Program-made: the position numbers and the translations under genes | Shown: positions 27,208 to 35,828 of the stretch, one piece after another | Layout of the letters: each line of letters starts with the position of its first letter | Position numbering within the stretch: the first letter of the stretch is position 1 | From: Roseateles sp. | GTDB taxonomy: Bacteria; Pseudomonadota; Gammaproteobacteria; Burkholderiales; Burkholderiaceae_C | Direction of reading: 5' to 3' | Assembly: GCA_019234295.1 (NCBI GenBank) | Contig: JAFALK010000040.1 | Coordinates: 1-43,176 of the forward strand | Length of the DNA: 43,176 nt | The notes under the pieces: generated by a model | What the model was told of the DNA's origin: nothing | Seen by the model: the letters and a program-made list of their open reading frames with translations, nothing else | Databases searched by the model: none

Positions 27208-30200
27208 ATGGCACGTTTTTTCATCGACCGCCCGGTCTTTGCCTGGGTGCTCGCGCTCTTCTTGCTGGTCTTCGGCGCGGTGGCAATCAAGCTGCTGCCC
27301 GTGGCCCAGTACCCGACTGTGGCGCCGCCCTCGCTCGTGATCAGCGCTGTGTATCCGGGCGCCTCGGCCAAGACCATGGACGAGGCCGTCATCGCCGTGA
27401 TCGAGCAGGAGCTCAACGGCTCGCCCGGCTTGGCCTACGTCGAATCGGTCAGCCAGGCCAACGGCACGGCCTCCATCACGACGACGTTTGAGCCTGGCAC
27501 CAATATCGACCTGGCCCAGGTCGACATCCAGAACCGCCTCTCACGCGCCACTCCCCGCCTGCCGGCGGCCGTGATCCAGCAGGGCGTGCGGGTGGACAAG
27601 TCGCGCTCAAACTTCCTGCTCTTCGTCACGCTCTCGAGCAAGGACGGCAAGCTCGATCCGATCGCGCTCGGTGACTACGCTTCGCGCAACTTGCTGCCCG
27701 AGATCCAGCGCATCCCCGGCGTGGGCCAGGCCCAGCTCTTCGGCACCGAGCGTGCAATGCGCATCTGGCTCGACCCGGCCAAGCTCGTGGGCTACAAGCT
27801 CAGCGCCGCTGAAGTCAACGCTGCCGTCCGCGCCCAGAACGCACTGGTGCCGGCCGGCTCCATCGGCGACCTGCCCAACGTGACGGACCAGACGACCTCG
27901 GCCACGCTGGTCGTGCGCGGCCAGCTCGAAAACGCCGAGCAGTTCGGCAACATCGTCTTGCGCGCCAATTCCGACGGCTCGACCGTGCGGCTCAAGGACG
28001 TCGCCCGCGTCGAGCTCGGCGGCCAGGGGTATGGCTCCTATTCGCGTCTGAACGGACAGCCCAGCACCGGCATCGGCGTGCAGCTCTCGCCCACGGGCAA
28101 TGCGCTGGCGACCGCCACGGCCATCAAGGCGCGCATGGAAGAGCTCAAGCAGTACTTCCCGGCCGGCGTGATCTACGAGGTGCCTTACGACTCGTCCAAG
28201 TTCGTCAAGATCTCGATCTCTCAGGTGGTCGAGACCCTGGTCGAGGCCGTGGCGCTCGTGTTCCTCGTGATGTACCTGTTCCTGCAGGACTGGCGCTTCA
28301 CCCTCATCCCGACCCTGGTCGTTCCGGTGGCGTTGCTAGGCACCTTCGGGGTGATGCTGGCGCTGGGCTACTCCATCAACGTGCTGACCCTGTTCGGCAT
28401 GGTGCTCGTGATCGGCATGCTGGTGGATGACGCGATCGTCGTGGTGGAGAACGTCGAACGCATCATGAGCGAAGAGGGTCTGCCGCCGCGTGAGGCGACA
28501 CGCAAGGCCATGGGCCAGATCTCGGGTGCCATCATCGGCATCATCGTGGTCCTGGTTTCGGTCTTCCTGCCCATGGCCTTCTTCTCGGGTTCGGTGGGCA
28601 ATATCTACCGCCAGTTCACGCTGAGCATGGTGTCCGCCATGCTGATCTCGGGCTTCATGGCGCTCTCGCTCACGCCCGCGCTGTGCGCCACGCTGCTCAA
28701 GCCCGTCGAGGCCGGCCATCACCATGCCAAGGGCGGCTTCTTCGGCTGGTTCAACCGCGGCTTCTCTGCCACCGCCAAGGGCTACGAAGGCTGGGTGGCG
28801 CGCCTGCTCAAGCGCTCGGGTTCGGTGCTGGTGGCCTATGTGGCCGTCATTGCCGCGGTAGGCTGGTTCTACGTCAAGCTGCCGACTTCCTTCCTGCCCA
28901 GCGAGGACCAGGGCTACCTGATCGTCAACGTGCAGCTGCCGCCGGGTGCGACCACGCATCGCACCGAGGCCGCCGTGAAGGCTGTCGAGGACTTCATGCA
29001 CAAGCAGCCCGAGGTGGAGGCCACCATCGGCGTGATCGGATTCAGCTTCTCGGGCCAGGGCCAGAACGCGGCGCTCGTCTTCGTGCCGCTCAAGCCCTGG
29101 GACGAGCGCAAAGGCTCGCAGCACAGCGCCACCGCCCTGGCCGGCCGGGCCTTTGGCGCCATGATGGGCGTGCGCGATGCCTTCATCTTCCCGCTCTCGC
29201 CGCCGCCGATCCCGGAACTCGGCACGGCCACCGGCTTCGCTCTGCGCTTGCAGGACCGCGGCGGCCTGGGCCACGAAGCGCTGCTTGGCGCGCGCAATCA
29301 GATGATGGGCATGCTGATGCAGAGCAAGATCGTGAACCCGACCAGCGTGCGCCCCGACGGCTTGGAGGACGCGCCCCAGCTGCAAGTCGACATCGACCGC
29401 GACAAGGCCAACGCCCTGGGCGTGAGCTACGACGCGATCGCCACCGTACTGGGCACACAGGTTGGCTCGGCCTACATCAACGACTTCCCCAACCAGGGGC
29501 GCATGCAGCGCGTCGTCGTGCAGGCCGATCAGAAGGCCCGCATGCAGCCGCAGGATGTTCTCGCGCTGAATGTGCCTAACGCCAAGGGGGACTCCGTGCC
29601 GATGGCGGCCTTCGCGAGCACGCACTGGGTCACCGGGCAGATGCAGGCTGTGCGCTACAACGGTTATCCGTCCATGCGTCTGGCCGGCGATGCCGCGCCG
29701 GGTCGCTCGACCGGCGAGGCCATGGCCGAGGTGGAGAAGTTCTGCACCCAACTGCCCGCGGGTATCGGCTGTGAATGGACCGGCCTGTCGCGCGAGGAGA
29801 AGCTCTCCGGCTCTCAAGCCACGGTGCTGCTCGCTTTCTCGCTGCTGGCCGTCTTCCTGTGCTTGTCGGCGCTGTACGAGAGCTGGTCCATTCCCTTTGC
29901 CGTGCTGCTTGTCGTGCCGCTGGGCCTGCTGGGCTCGGTGCTCGGGACCTACGGCCTCGGTCAACTCGGCCGGATGCTCGGGAACAACTACGCCAGTCTG
30001 GCCAACGACGTGTACTTCAAGGTCGGCCTCATCACCATCATGGGTCTGTCGGCCAAGAACGCGATCTTGATCATCGAGTTTGCCAAGGACCTGCAGGCCC
30101 AGGGTAAGAGCCTCGTGGACGCCATCCTCGAAGCCAGCCACCTGCGCTTTCGCCCGATCATCATGACTTCGCTGGCGTTCATCCTGGGTGTGGCGCCGCT

Positions 30201-30414
30201 GTTCGTCGCATCGGGCGCGGGCTCGGCGAGCCAGCGCGCGATCGGCACCGGTGTGCTCTCCGGGATGATCACCGCCACCGTGCTCGCTGTGCTCTTCGTG
30301 CCGGTCTTCTTCCTGGTGGTGCGGCGCATCTTCAAGGGCAGCGAGCGCCAACGCATGCTGGCCGCTCACGAACTCGACAAGCCCGCCACGCCTGGCGCGG
30401 GGGAATCCGTATGA
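27208..30414 (+). CDS. RND multidrug efflux pump, HAE1 family (AcrB/MexB-like)
   Basis: A 1068-residue inner-membrane proton/drug antiporter with the full twelve-helix, two-large-loop layout. It starts MARFFIDRPVFAWVLALFLLVFGAVAIKLLPVAQYP, the classic hydrophobe/amphiphile-efflux N-terminus. The proton-relay aspartates D407 and D408 (GMLVDDAIVVVENVER) fall at the same numbers as in E. coli AcrB. The second relay helix GLSAKNAILIIEFAKDL has the lysine. The porter domain repeat (PLKPWDERKG, INDFPNQGRMQRV) is intact. Substrates are probably hydrophobic drugs, detergents or plant phenolics. Its stop overlaps the channel gene start by four bases (ATGA). Confidence 0.96.
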   Translation: MARFFIDRPVFAWVLALFLLVFGAVAIKLLPVAQYPTVAPPSLVISAVYPGASAKTMDEAVIAVIEQELNGSPGLAYVESVSQANGTASITTTFEPGTNIDLAQVDIQNRLSRATPRLPAAVIQQGVRVDKSRSNFLLFVTLSSKDGKLDPIALGDYASRNLLPEIQRIPGVGQAQLFGTERAMRIWLDPAKLVGYKLSAAEVNAAVRAQNALVPAGSIGDLPNVTDQTTSATLVVRGQLENAEQFGNIVLRANSDGSTVRLKDVARVELGGQGYGSYSRLNGQPSTGIGVQLSPTGNALATATAIKARMEELKQYFPAGVIYEVPYDSSKFVKISISQVVETLVEAVALVFLVMYLFLQDWRFTLIPTLVVPVALLGTFGVMLALGYSINVLTLFGMVLVIGMLVDDAIVVVENVERIMSEEGLPPREATRKAMGQISGAIIGIIVVLVSVFLPMAFFSGSVGNIYRQFTLSMVSAMLISGFMALSLTPALCATLLKPVEAGHHHAKGGFFGWFNRGFSATAKGYEGWVARLLKRSGSVLVAYVAVIAAVGWFYVKLPTSFLPSEDQGYLIVNVQLPPGATTHRTEAAVKAVEDFMHKQPEVEATIGVIGFSFSGQGQNAALVFVPLKPWDERKGSQHSATALAGRAFGAMMGVRDAFIFPLSPPPIPELGTATGFALRLQDRGGLGHEALLGARNQMMGMLMQSKIVNPTSVRPDGLEDAPQLQVDIDRDKANALGVSYDAIATVLGTQVGSAYINDFPNQGRMQRVVVQADQKARMQPQDVLALNVPNAKGDSVPMAAFASTHWVTGQMQAVRYNGYPSMRLAGDAAPGRSTGEAMAEVEKFCTQLPAGIGCEWTGLSREEKLSGSQATVLLAFSLLAVFLCLSALYESWSIPFAVLLVVPLGLLGSVLGTYGLGQLGRMLGNNYASLANDVYFKVGLITIMGLSAKNAILIIEFAKDLQAQGKSLVDAILEASHLRFRPIIMTSLAFILGVAPLFVASGAGSASQRAIGTGVLSGMITATVLAVLFVPVFFLVVRRIFKGSERQRMLAAHELDKPATPGAGESV

Positions 30415-31748
30415 AATTGAAGCTAGCTATCCTTGCCGCCGCCCTGACGCTGGCCGGTTGCGTCAACCTCGCGCCCGATCACCAGCGTCCGGCGCTGCCG
30501 GTGGCCGATCAATGGCCTGCGACCACCAAGAGCGCCGGCGCCGCGCTCGACTGGTCGCAGTTCTATGCCGGTGACGCGCGCCTCGTGGCCTTGGTGCGCA
30601 TCGCCCTGGCCAACAACCGCGATCTGCGCGCGGCGGCGCTCAATGCCGAGCAAGCGCGCGCCCTGGCCCGGGTCAGCGATGCCAACCGCTGGCCTACGGT
30701 CGGTGCGGCCGTGATCCGCACGCGCTCCGACATTCCGGCCTCGACCACACCCAACTACCAAGCCGGCCTGCAGGTCAGCGCCTACGAGCTCGATCTGCTG
30801 GGTCGGCTGCGCAATGCCAGCGACGCTGCCACGGCCCACTACTTGGCCAGCATCGAAGGCACGCGTGCCGCGCAGATCTCGCTGGTGGCCGGCGTAGCGT
30901 CGACCTACCTGGCCTGGCAGGCCGACACTGCGCTCGAATCGCTGGCCACGGCCACGCTCAAGGCCCGTGTCGAAGCCGAGTCGCTGACGCGTCGCAAGTT
31001 CGAGCTCGGTGCCGCGTCCGCGCTGGACATGGCCACGGCCGAATCGGCCAGTGCGAGCGCGCGAACGGCCGAGGCGCAGGCCCGCCGCCAGCGTGCGCAG
31101 GACGAGAACGCCCTCGTTCTGCTGCTGGGCCAGGCCCTGCCGGTCGATCTGCCGCCCGGCTCCTTGGTCATGCCCGACGTGCCCGTGGGCCTGCCGTCTG
31201 AGGTGCTTCTGGCGCGCCCGGACGTGCTCCAGGCCGAGCAGCAGCTCGTCGCCGCCGAGGCCAATATCGGCGCGGCGCGCGCGGCCTTCTTCCCCTCCAT
31301 CACGCTGACGGGCCAGCTCGGCTCGGCGAGCAACGATCTGTCCAAGCTCTTCACGAACACGATCTGGACTTTCGCCGCCCAGGCCGCCATGCCCATCTTC
31401 GATGCCGGCCGCAATCGCGCCAACCTGGACGCCGCCAAGGCCGCTCAGGGTGTGGCGGTGGCCCAGTACGAGAAGGCCGTGCAGAGCGCTTTCCGCGAAG
31501 TGGCCGATGCGCTGGCCGGCCGCGCCACGTATGAAGAGCAGCTGACGGCCCAGGAGCAGCAGACCCGCGCCGCGCGCGAGACCCTGCGCCTGGTCGAGCT
31601 TCGCTACGCCAACGGCGCCGCCAGCCAGCTCGATCTGCTGAGCGCGCAGACCAGTGCCTTCACCGCCGAGCAGGCCCTGGTGCAGTTGCAGCTGGCGAGC
31701 CAGCTCAACAGCGTGCAGCTGTACAAAGCTCTCGGCGGCGGCGTCTGA
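30411..31748 (+). CDS. RND outer-membrane channel lipoprotein (OprM/NodT family)
   Basis: A 445-residue outer-membrane factor. The signal MKLKLAILAAALTLAGC ends in a lipobox with Cys17. Two repeats of the outer-membrane efflux fold follow, with YELDLLGRLRNASDAATAHYLAS in the first and FRPDVLQAEQQLVAAEANIGAARAAFFPSITLTG-like text in the second. The final RYANGAASQLDLLSAQ helix matches NodT proteins. It completes the tripartite pump with the two preceding genes and is translationally coupled to the pump gene. The next gene is convergent, 12 bases after this stop, and no terminator was seen between them. Confidence 0.95.
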   Translation: MKLKLAILAAALTLAGCVNLAPDHQRPALPVADQWPATTKSAGAALDWSQFYAGDARLVALVRIALANNRDLRAAALNAEQARALARVSDANRWPTVGAAVIRTRSDIPASTTPNYQAGLQVSAYELDLLGRLRNASDAATAHYLASIEGTRAAQISLVAGVASTYLAWQADTALESLATATLKARVEAESLTRRKFELGAASALDMATAESASASARTAEAQARRQRAQDENALVLLLGQALPVDLPPGSLVMPDVPVGLPSEVLLARPDVLQAEQQLVAAEANIGAARAAFFPSITLTGQLGSASNDLSKLFTNTIWTFAAQAAMPIFDAGRNRANLDAAKAAQGVAVAQYEKAVQSAFREVADALAGRATYEEQLTAQEQQTRAARETLRLVELRYANGAASQLDLLSAQTSAFTAEQALVQLQLASQLNSVQLYKALGGGV

Positions 31749-31760
31749 GCGCAGCTCAGA

Positions 31761-32273
31761 TCAGAACGGGTCGAATGCGACCCCGTTCTTCTTGAGCCGA
31801 TCGAGCATCAGCTCCTTCCAGGGGCCGCGCGGTGTCCAGACCTTGGACACCGCCTCCCAGGCCTGCTGAGGGTCGGTCTTCTCGACCAGCACACGGTAGA
31901 GGAAGGTCAACGTGGAGGCGCGGAAATTGACCTGGCAGTGCACGAGCACCTTCTTGCCGCGCAAGGACTTCAGCAGGGCGGCGAAAGTCTCGTAGTCGGC
32001 ATCGGCTGGCGCGTCCCAGCGGATCGGGAGATTCGCCCACACCAGGCCCTGCCGGCCGACGATCAAGGGCTCGTCCTTCACCGCATCCTCGACCGTGGGC
32101 GGTGCGAGGTAGATCACGGCCTCGAAACCTTGCTCTTTCAGCGTGGCGAGCCATTGGGCCGAGGGCTGGCCCGAGGTCGTGAGGTTCGCGTCGATGGGCG
32201 TGAGGTTGGGTGGGTTCGCGGGTGCGGCGTGGACCGTGCCGGCCAGAAGGAGGCTGCAAAGGAGAATTCGCAT
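31761..32273 (-). CDS. Exported protein-tyrosine-phosphatase-like protein with a C-x4-R loop
   Basis: A 170-residue protein with a signal peptide (MRILLCSLLLAGTVHA) and a small phosphatase-like domain: TSGQPSAQWLATLKEQGFEAVIYL resembles the N-terminus of the DSP/BLH (DUF442-like) group. The signature loop is VHCQVNFRAS: C113 and R118 have only four residues between them, whereas classical tyrosine phosphatases have five (HCx5R). D87 in IRWDAP could be the general acid. It is the last gene of a four-gene operon with two LytS-like genes and a LytTR regulator, its ATG overlapping the regulator's stop (TGATG). It should act in the periplasm; target unknown. Confidence 0.78.
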   Translation of the reverse strand: MRILLCSLLLAGTVHAAPANPPNLTPIDANLTTSGQPSAQWLATLKEQGFEAVIYLAPPTVEDAVKDEPLIVGRQGLVWANLPIRWDAPADADYETFAALLKSLRGKKVLVHCQVNFRASTLTFLYRVLVEKTDPQQAWEAVSKVWTPRGPWKELMLDRLKKNGVAFDPF

Positions 32274-33055
32274 CACATCTGCCTGAACAAGTGGGCGTAG
32301 CTTTCGGCCACGAGCAGCATCTCGTTGCGCTCTTTGAGCTTGAGCTGCATGCGGCCGCGGAAGTCGCGCGTCACCGCGGCGATGGCGGTGGCGTTGACGA
32401 GCGTGGAGCGGTGAACCTGCCAAAACTGGCTCGGGTCAAGCTCGTCGAGCAGTTCCTTGAGCGGCTTGCGGATCAGGGCCTCGCCCTCGCGCGTGGCGAC
32501 TCGCGTGTATTTGTTGTCCGACTGGAAATAGAGCACTTCGTCCACGGTGATGAGCTTGAGCGACTGTCCGACAGAGGCGTTGATCCAGCGAAGGAAGGAC
32601 CGGCTCTCGGTGCCAACGCCCGTGCGCGTGGACAGCTGCTCCACCGCGCGGCCCATGTGCTGCGCGTAGTCGAGGCTCGGCGAGGCCAGGCGTTGCTTGA
32701 CCCGGCTGATTGCGGTGAAGAGCCGCGCGGTGGCGAGCGGCTTGAGCACGTAGTCCACCGCGCCCTGATCGAAGGCGGCGACGGCGTACTGGTCGTAGGC
32801 GGTGAGAAAAACGACGTGGCTGCGGTTGCCGACCTGGCGCGCCACGTCCAGGCCGGTAGCACCCGGCATCTGGATGTCGAGGAAAAGCACATCCGGCCGG
32901 TGCTGATCGAGCAGGCGCAGGGCCTGGATGCCGTCGGCCGCCTCGCCGACGATGGAGAGCTCGGGCCAGAGCCGGCCGAGCTGCTCCACCAGCTCGTGGC
33001 GCAGGGTCTCCTCGTCCTCGGCGACAACGGCGGTCGGGGCGGTCAGGGCTCTCAT
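32273..33055 (-). CDS. LytTR-family response regulator (LytR/AlgR type)
   Basis: A 260-residue DNA-binding regulator. Residues 8-125 are a receiver domain with acidic pair E13-D14, phospho-acceptor D60 (FLDIQMPG), T85 and K105 (YVLKPLA). Residues about 160-258 are a LytTR DNA-binding domain (DEVLYFQSDNKYTRVATREGE, LIRKPLKELLDEL, FWQVHRSTLVNATAI). It is translated in a chain with the two kinase-like genes (4-base overlap upstream) and the phosphatase-like gene (1-base overlap downstream). The partner kinase is almost certainly the canonical LytS-like protein encoded two genes upstream. LytTR proteins bind direct repeats, and no such repeat was identified in the nearby gaps. Confidence 0.94.
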   Translation of the reverse strand: MRALTAPTAVVAEDEETLRHELVEQLGRLWPELSIVGEAADGIQALRLLDQHRPDVLFLDIQMPGATGLDVARQVGNRSHVVFLTAYDQYAVAAFDQGAVDYVLKPLATARLFTAISRVKQRLASPSLDYAQHMGRAVEQLSTRTGVGTESRSFLRWINASVGQSLKLITVDEVLYFQSDNKYTRVATREGEALIRKPLKELLDELDPSQFWQVHRSTLVNATAIAAVTRDFRGRMQLKLKERNEMLLVAESYAHLFRQM

Positions 33056-34179
33056 TTCTGCAGCTCGATGGTGAAGACGGTCTGCACGGCGTCGCTATGG
33101 CAACGCAGCCGGGCCTGCTCGGTGAAGACATGAAGCCGCGAGGCGAGTGCGGCGACCTCCGCATCATCACCGCACAGGTTCGGCAAGTCGAACGCGAGGT
33201 GGATGGCCATGCCGCCTTCGCCGCTCCAGCGACTCTCGGCGCTGAGCGTGCAGCGCGTCGGCCTGGCCATGCACAAGGCGCGCTGGAGCAGCGGCAGCAG
33301 CAGCATGGGCGGCACCGGCGTGCTGGCGAGTTCGGCCGACCATTGCTGCTCAAAGCGCAGCGGCGCACGGCCCAGGCCTTGCAGCAAGCCCAGGTAGGTC
33401 GCGAGCAGCTCGGCCTCGGCCTCCAGCGTCGAGCCCGAATCGCGCAGGCGCGGCAGGGCCACGCGCAGGTGGCGAATCAGCAGCTCCATGCGCGCGGCCG
33501 CCTCGCGTTCGCCGCGGCCATAGGCCTGCTCGATGTCCACGAGCGCCTCGAACAGCAGCTCGGGTTCGACCTGCGCCTGCAAGGTGGCCAGACGCGAAGC
33601 CATGGCGCGGCGGCGCAGCTGCCCGTGTTCGTCGAGCAGGCGCGAGAGCTGGGCCTCGCTGCGGTGGCGACGGCGCAGCAACTCGCACACGGCCACCATC
33701 AGGATGGACGGCAGCAGGATCCACAGGCTGAAGCCGATCACGCCGATCAGGCTGGTGTCCGGGTAGGGCGGCAGGCCCTTCTTGGCACGCATCAAGTCCA
33801 TGATGGACGGCCAGGGCACATGCTTGCCGATCCATTCGATGATGACAATGGCCGCCACGGAACCGAGCACGGCCGCCAGCGCCAAGCGATGGATGCGCCT
33901 CGGATGCTGAGGGTCGCTGCGGTCGGCAGGCAGCCAGAACAGCAGCAGCACGAGACTGCCGATGATGGGCATGCTCAGGTGGCGAAGCATGACCGCCGGG
34001 ATGTGGTCGCCGACATCGAACTCGAGCAGCGAGGACAGGTCCAGCAGGCCGAACAGCAGGCCCACGAGCACGAACACGGCCAGCTCGATGGCGCGCAGCG
34101 AGCGCCATGAGCGAATCACGTGGCCGATTCCTCCACCGGCTGCGGTCGTCGGCGACGCCTCGAATGCAACGCTGCTCAT
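33052..34179 (-). CDS. Degenerate LytS-like histidine kinase (pseudokinase)
   Basis: A 375-residue membrane protein with about four to five transmembrane helices in residues 28-168, then a cytoplasmic part aligned to the His_kinase/LytS family. Where active members have EPHFLFNTL this one has E205-P-E-LLFEAL, so the phospho-accepting histidine is Glu207. The N-box PPM...LVENAIKHG is PPM...LLQRALCMA, lacking the Mg-ATP asparagine (Arg300 in its place), and no DNGRGF-type G-box can be found. It cannot be expected to autophosphorylate. The domain order, length and position next to an intact paralog argue for a duplicated, diverged partner that may form heterodimers or act as a sensor subunit (inference). 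It overlaps both neighbours by ATGA. Confidence 0.85.
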   Translation of the reverse strand: MSSVAFEASPTTAAGGGIGHVIRSWRSLRAIELAVFVLVGLLFGLLDLSSLLEFDVGDHIPAVMLRHLSMPIIGSLVLLLFWLPADRSDPQHPRRIHRLALAAVLGSVAAIVIIEWIGKHVPWPSIMDLMRAKKGLPPYPDTSLIGVIGFSLWILLPSILMVAVCELLRRRHRSEAQLSRLLDEHGQLRRRAMASRLATLQAQVEPELLFEALVDIEQAYGRGEREAAARMELLIRHLRVALPRLRDSGSTLEAEAELLATYLGLLQGLGRAPLRFEQQWSAELASTPVPPMLLLPLLQRALCMARPTRCTLSAESRWSGEGGMAIHLAFDLPNLCGDDAEVAALASRLHVFTEQARLRCHSDAVQTVFTIELQK

Positions 34180-35297
34180 GCCATCACGCCTTCGACACGT
34201 TCACCGGCCCGCTCTCCCGCTCGGATGGGCATGCGCACCCGCGCCACCACGCCGCGCGGCGTGCCGGCTTCGAGCTCCAGCGCGGCATCGGCGCCGAAGA
34301 GCGCCGCCAGGCGGGCCCGCGTATTGGCCAGCCCCACGCCCGAGCCGCCGCTAGCGGAGAAGCCGCGGCCGTTGTCGCGCACCTCGACGGCCAGCTGATC
34401 GGCGCCCTCGGCACGGGCCTCGATCTCGATGCGGCCGCCCTCGGGTAGCGGGGACAGGCCATGCTTGATTGCGTTCTCCACCAGTGTGGGCAGGACCATG
34501 GGCGGCAGCCTGGTGGCCAGCAAGGCGGGCTCGGCGACGATGTCGAAGGACAGCCGCTCGCCCATGCGCATTTGCAGGATGGTCAGGTAGTTGCGCACGA
34601 GTTCGAGCTCTTGGCCCAGCGTGGATTCATGCCGGCGCATGCTCGGCAATGCGGCTCGCAGATAGGCGATCAGGCTCACCAGCATGTCGCGGCCGCGATG
34701 CGGCGTGGTCTCGTACAGGCGCTTGACGTTGGCCAGCGTGTTGAAAAGGAAGTGGGGTTCGATCTGCGCATTGAGTGCCGAGACCTGCGCTTCCAGGCTC
34801 TGGGCTTCCAGCGCCTCGCGCTGGCGCGCGGCCTGGCGCAATCGATCGCGAGCATCGGCGTCGGAGCGCAGCACCGACATCACCGCGTAGGCCAGGCCGC
34901 CGAAGAGCGTCCACAACACGGCGGTGGAGACGAACCAGCTCGGCATGAAGCTGACATCCTGAAAATCCCAATTGGCCACGACAAAACGCGCCCAGGTTCC
35001 CAGCACGGCGCCGGCACTCACGAAGCCGGCCTGCAGGAGCACGCGGGCCCAGCGATTCAAGTGCAGTCTGGCCAGGCAGGCCTCGGCCAGCGCCATCATC
35101 AGCAAGATGGACAGCCCGGTCAGCAGCGTCTGGCGCGTAAAGCGCACCAGATCGAAGAGCCAGTACGGCAGCGGCTGCGGTTCCCCGTCGTACCAGGCGA
35201 GCATGCGAGAGAGCGCGTGCAGCAGGCAGAAAAAGAACACCGCCGCAATCATGCGCAGGTTGAAGACACGCCAGAAAGCGACACCAGTAGGGCTCAT
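34176..35297 (-). CDS. LytS-family sensor histidine kinase (canonical)
   Basis: A 373-residue membrane kinase. About four transmembrane helices (residues 14-30, 55-75, 85-108, 120-142) are followed by a helical linker and the His_kinase domain: H182 in QIEPHFLFNTL, the N-box VENAIKHG with N275, and the G-box D308-NGRGF plus GVGLANTRARL. It should autophosphorylate and donate to D60 of the LytTR regulator encoded two genes downstream. It is the first gene of the operon, with ATGA overlap into the pseudokinase. A perfect 13-base palindrome lies 39 bases before the start. The signal sensed by the helices is unknown. Confidence 0.94.
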   Translation of the reverse strand: MSPTGVAFWRVFNLRMIAAVFFFCLLHALSRMLAWYDGEPQPLPYWLFDLVRFTRQTLLTGLSILLMMALAEACLARLHLNRWARVLLQAGFVSAGAVLGTWARFVVANWDFQDVSFMPSWFVSTAVLWTLFGGLAYAVMSVLRSDADARDRLRQAARQREALEAQSLEAQVSALNAQIEPHFLFNTLANVKRLYETTPHRGRDMLVSLIAYLRAALPSMRRHESTLGQELELVRNYLTILQMRMGERLSFDIVAEPALLATRLPPMVLPTLVENAIKHGLSPLPEGGRIEIEARAEGADQLAVEVRDNGRGFSASGGSGVGLANTRARLAALFGADAALELEAGTPRGVVARVRMPIRAGERAGERVEGVMA

Positions 35298-35335
35298 GGG
35301 CGCCGATTGTGTGCCGGTCGACCCGGGCTTGTCAG

Positions 35336-35348
35336 TTCATCAGATGAA
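35336..35348. promoter_or_regulatory. Perfect 13-base palindrome upstream of the kinase operon
   Basis: TTCATC-A-GATGAA lies 39 bases before the kinase start in the 103-base gap 35298-35400. Its position suits an operator or activator site for the operon. The binding protein is unknown, and a chance palindrome cannot be excluded. No clear -35/-10 pair was identified. Confidence 0.35.
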
Positions 35349-35400
35349 ATGCGCCCTATGGCGACGAAACCCGTTCGGACCGGAGCGATCCCCGCCGCTT

Positions 35401-35760
35401 TCAGACTGCCAGGGCCTGCAGGTCACGCTGCAGTAAAAGCGGGTCACCGGTGTTCATCGTGATCAAGCGGCGCAGATGCGTGATGCTTTCCAGATCGATG
35501 GAGCGGCACAGCATGCCGGCCCGGTTGCCGACGGCGTGGGCAATTTCACCGGCCATGGAAATCTGCGGGCCGTCATCACCCAGCTGCAACTTGAGCAGGC
35601 AGGGCGAGCCGCTGACGAGCTTGGCCTCGGCGGGCAGCATGAGCAGGGCGCCCTTGAGCGAAAGATCGATGACCTGGACAGCCAGATGCAAATCCACGGT
35701 GACCAGTTCGGCCCCGCTCGTGAAGCCGACACGGCTGAAATGACGTCTTTCGGTGCTGAT
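35401..35760 (-). CDS. PilZ-domain c-di-GMP-binding protein with a non-standard start codon
   Basis: A single PilZ domain of about 119 residues. The two c-di-GMP motifs are complete: RxxxR as RHFSR (preceded by TER) and DxSxxG as DLSLKG, about 30 residues later. The first ATG/GTG/TTG in frame is the GTG at 35697, which falls after RxxxR and would give a domain unable to bind the ligand. Upstream the frame stays open but has no ATG, GTG or TTG. The best ribosome site, GAGGGAG, lies just before two consecutive ATC codons (35763 and 35760), so initiation at ATC is the simplest reading. A frameshift or base error hiding an ATG is the alternative. It could respond to c-di-GMP set by the EAL protein encoded elsewhere in the window. 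Confidence 0.7.
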   Translation of the reverse strand: MSTERRHFSRVGFTSGAELVTVDLHLAVQVIDLSLKGALLMLPAEAKLVSGSPCLLKLQLGDDGPQISMAGEIAHAVGNRAGMLCRSIDLESITHLRRLITMNTGDPLLLQRDLQALAV

Positions 35761-35782
35761 GATCGTCTCCCTCGCTGGCGCA

Positions 35783-35809
35783 CAACCGGCGCAACCGGCG
35801 CAACCGGCG
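35783..35809. repeat. Three perfect 9-bp tandem units
   Basis: CAACCGGCG occurs three times head to tail, between the hypothetical gene stop (35829) and the PilZ start. It is in the same open frame as PilZ (reading Cys-Gly-Ala on the minus strand) but upstream of the likely start. Slippage here could alter spacing or, if translated, the N-terminus. Confidence 0.8.
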
Positions 35810-35828
35810 CGCGGCCTCGCGCATGGCC

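Noticed and set aside
28336..30369. 677-codon minus-strand frame opposite the RND pump
   Set aside because: His/Gln/Arg-rich antisense shadow of an unambiguous pump gene.
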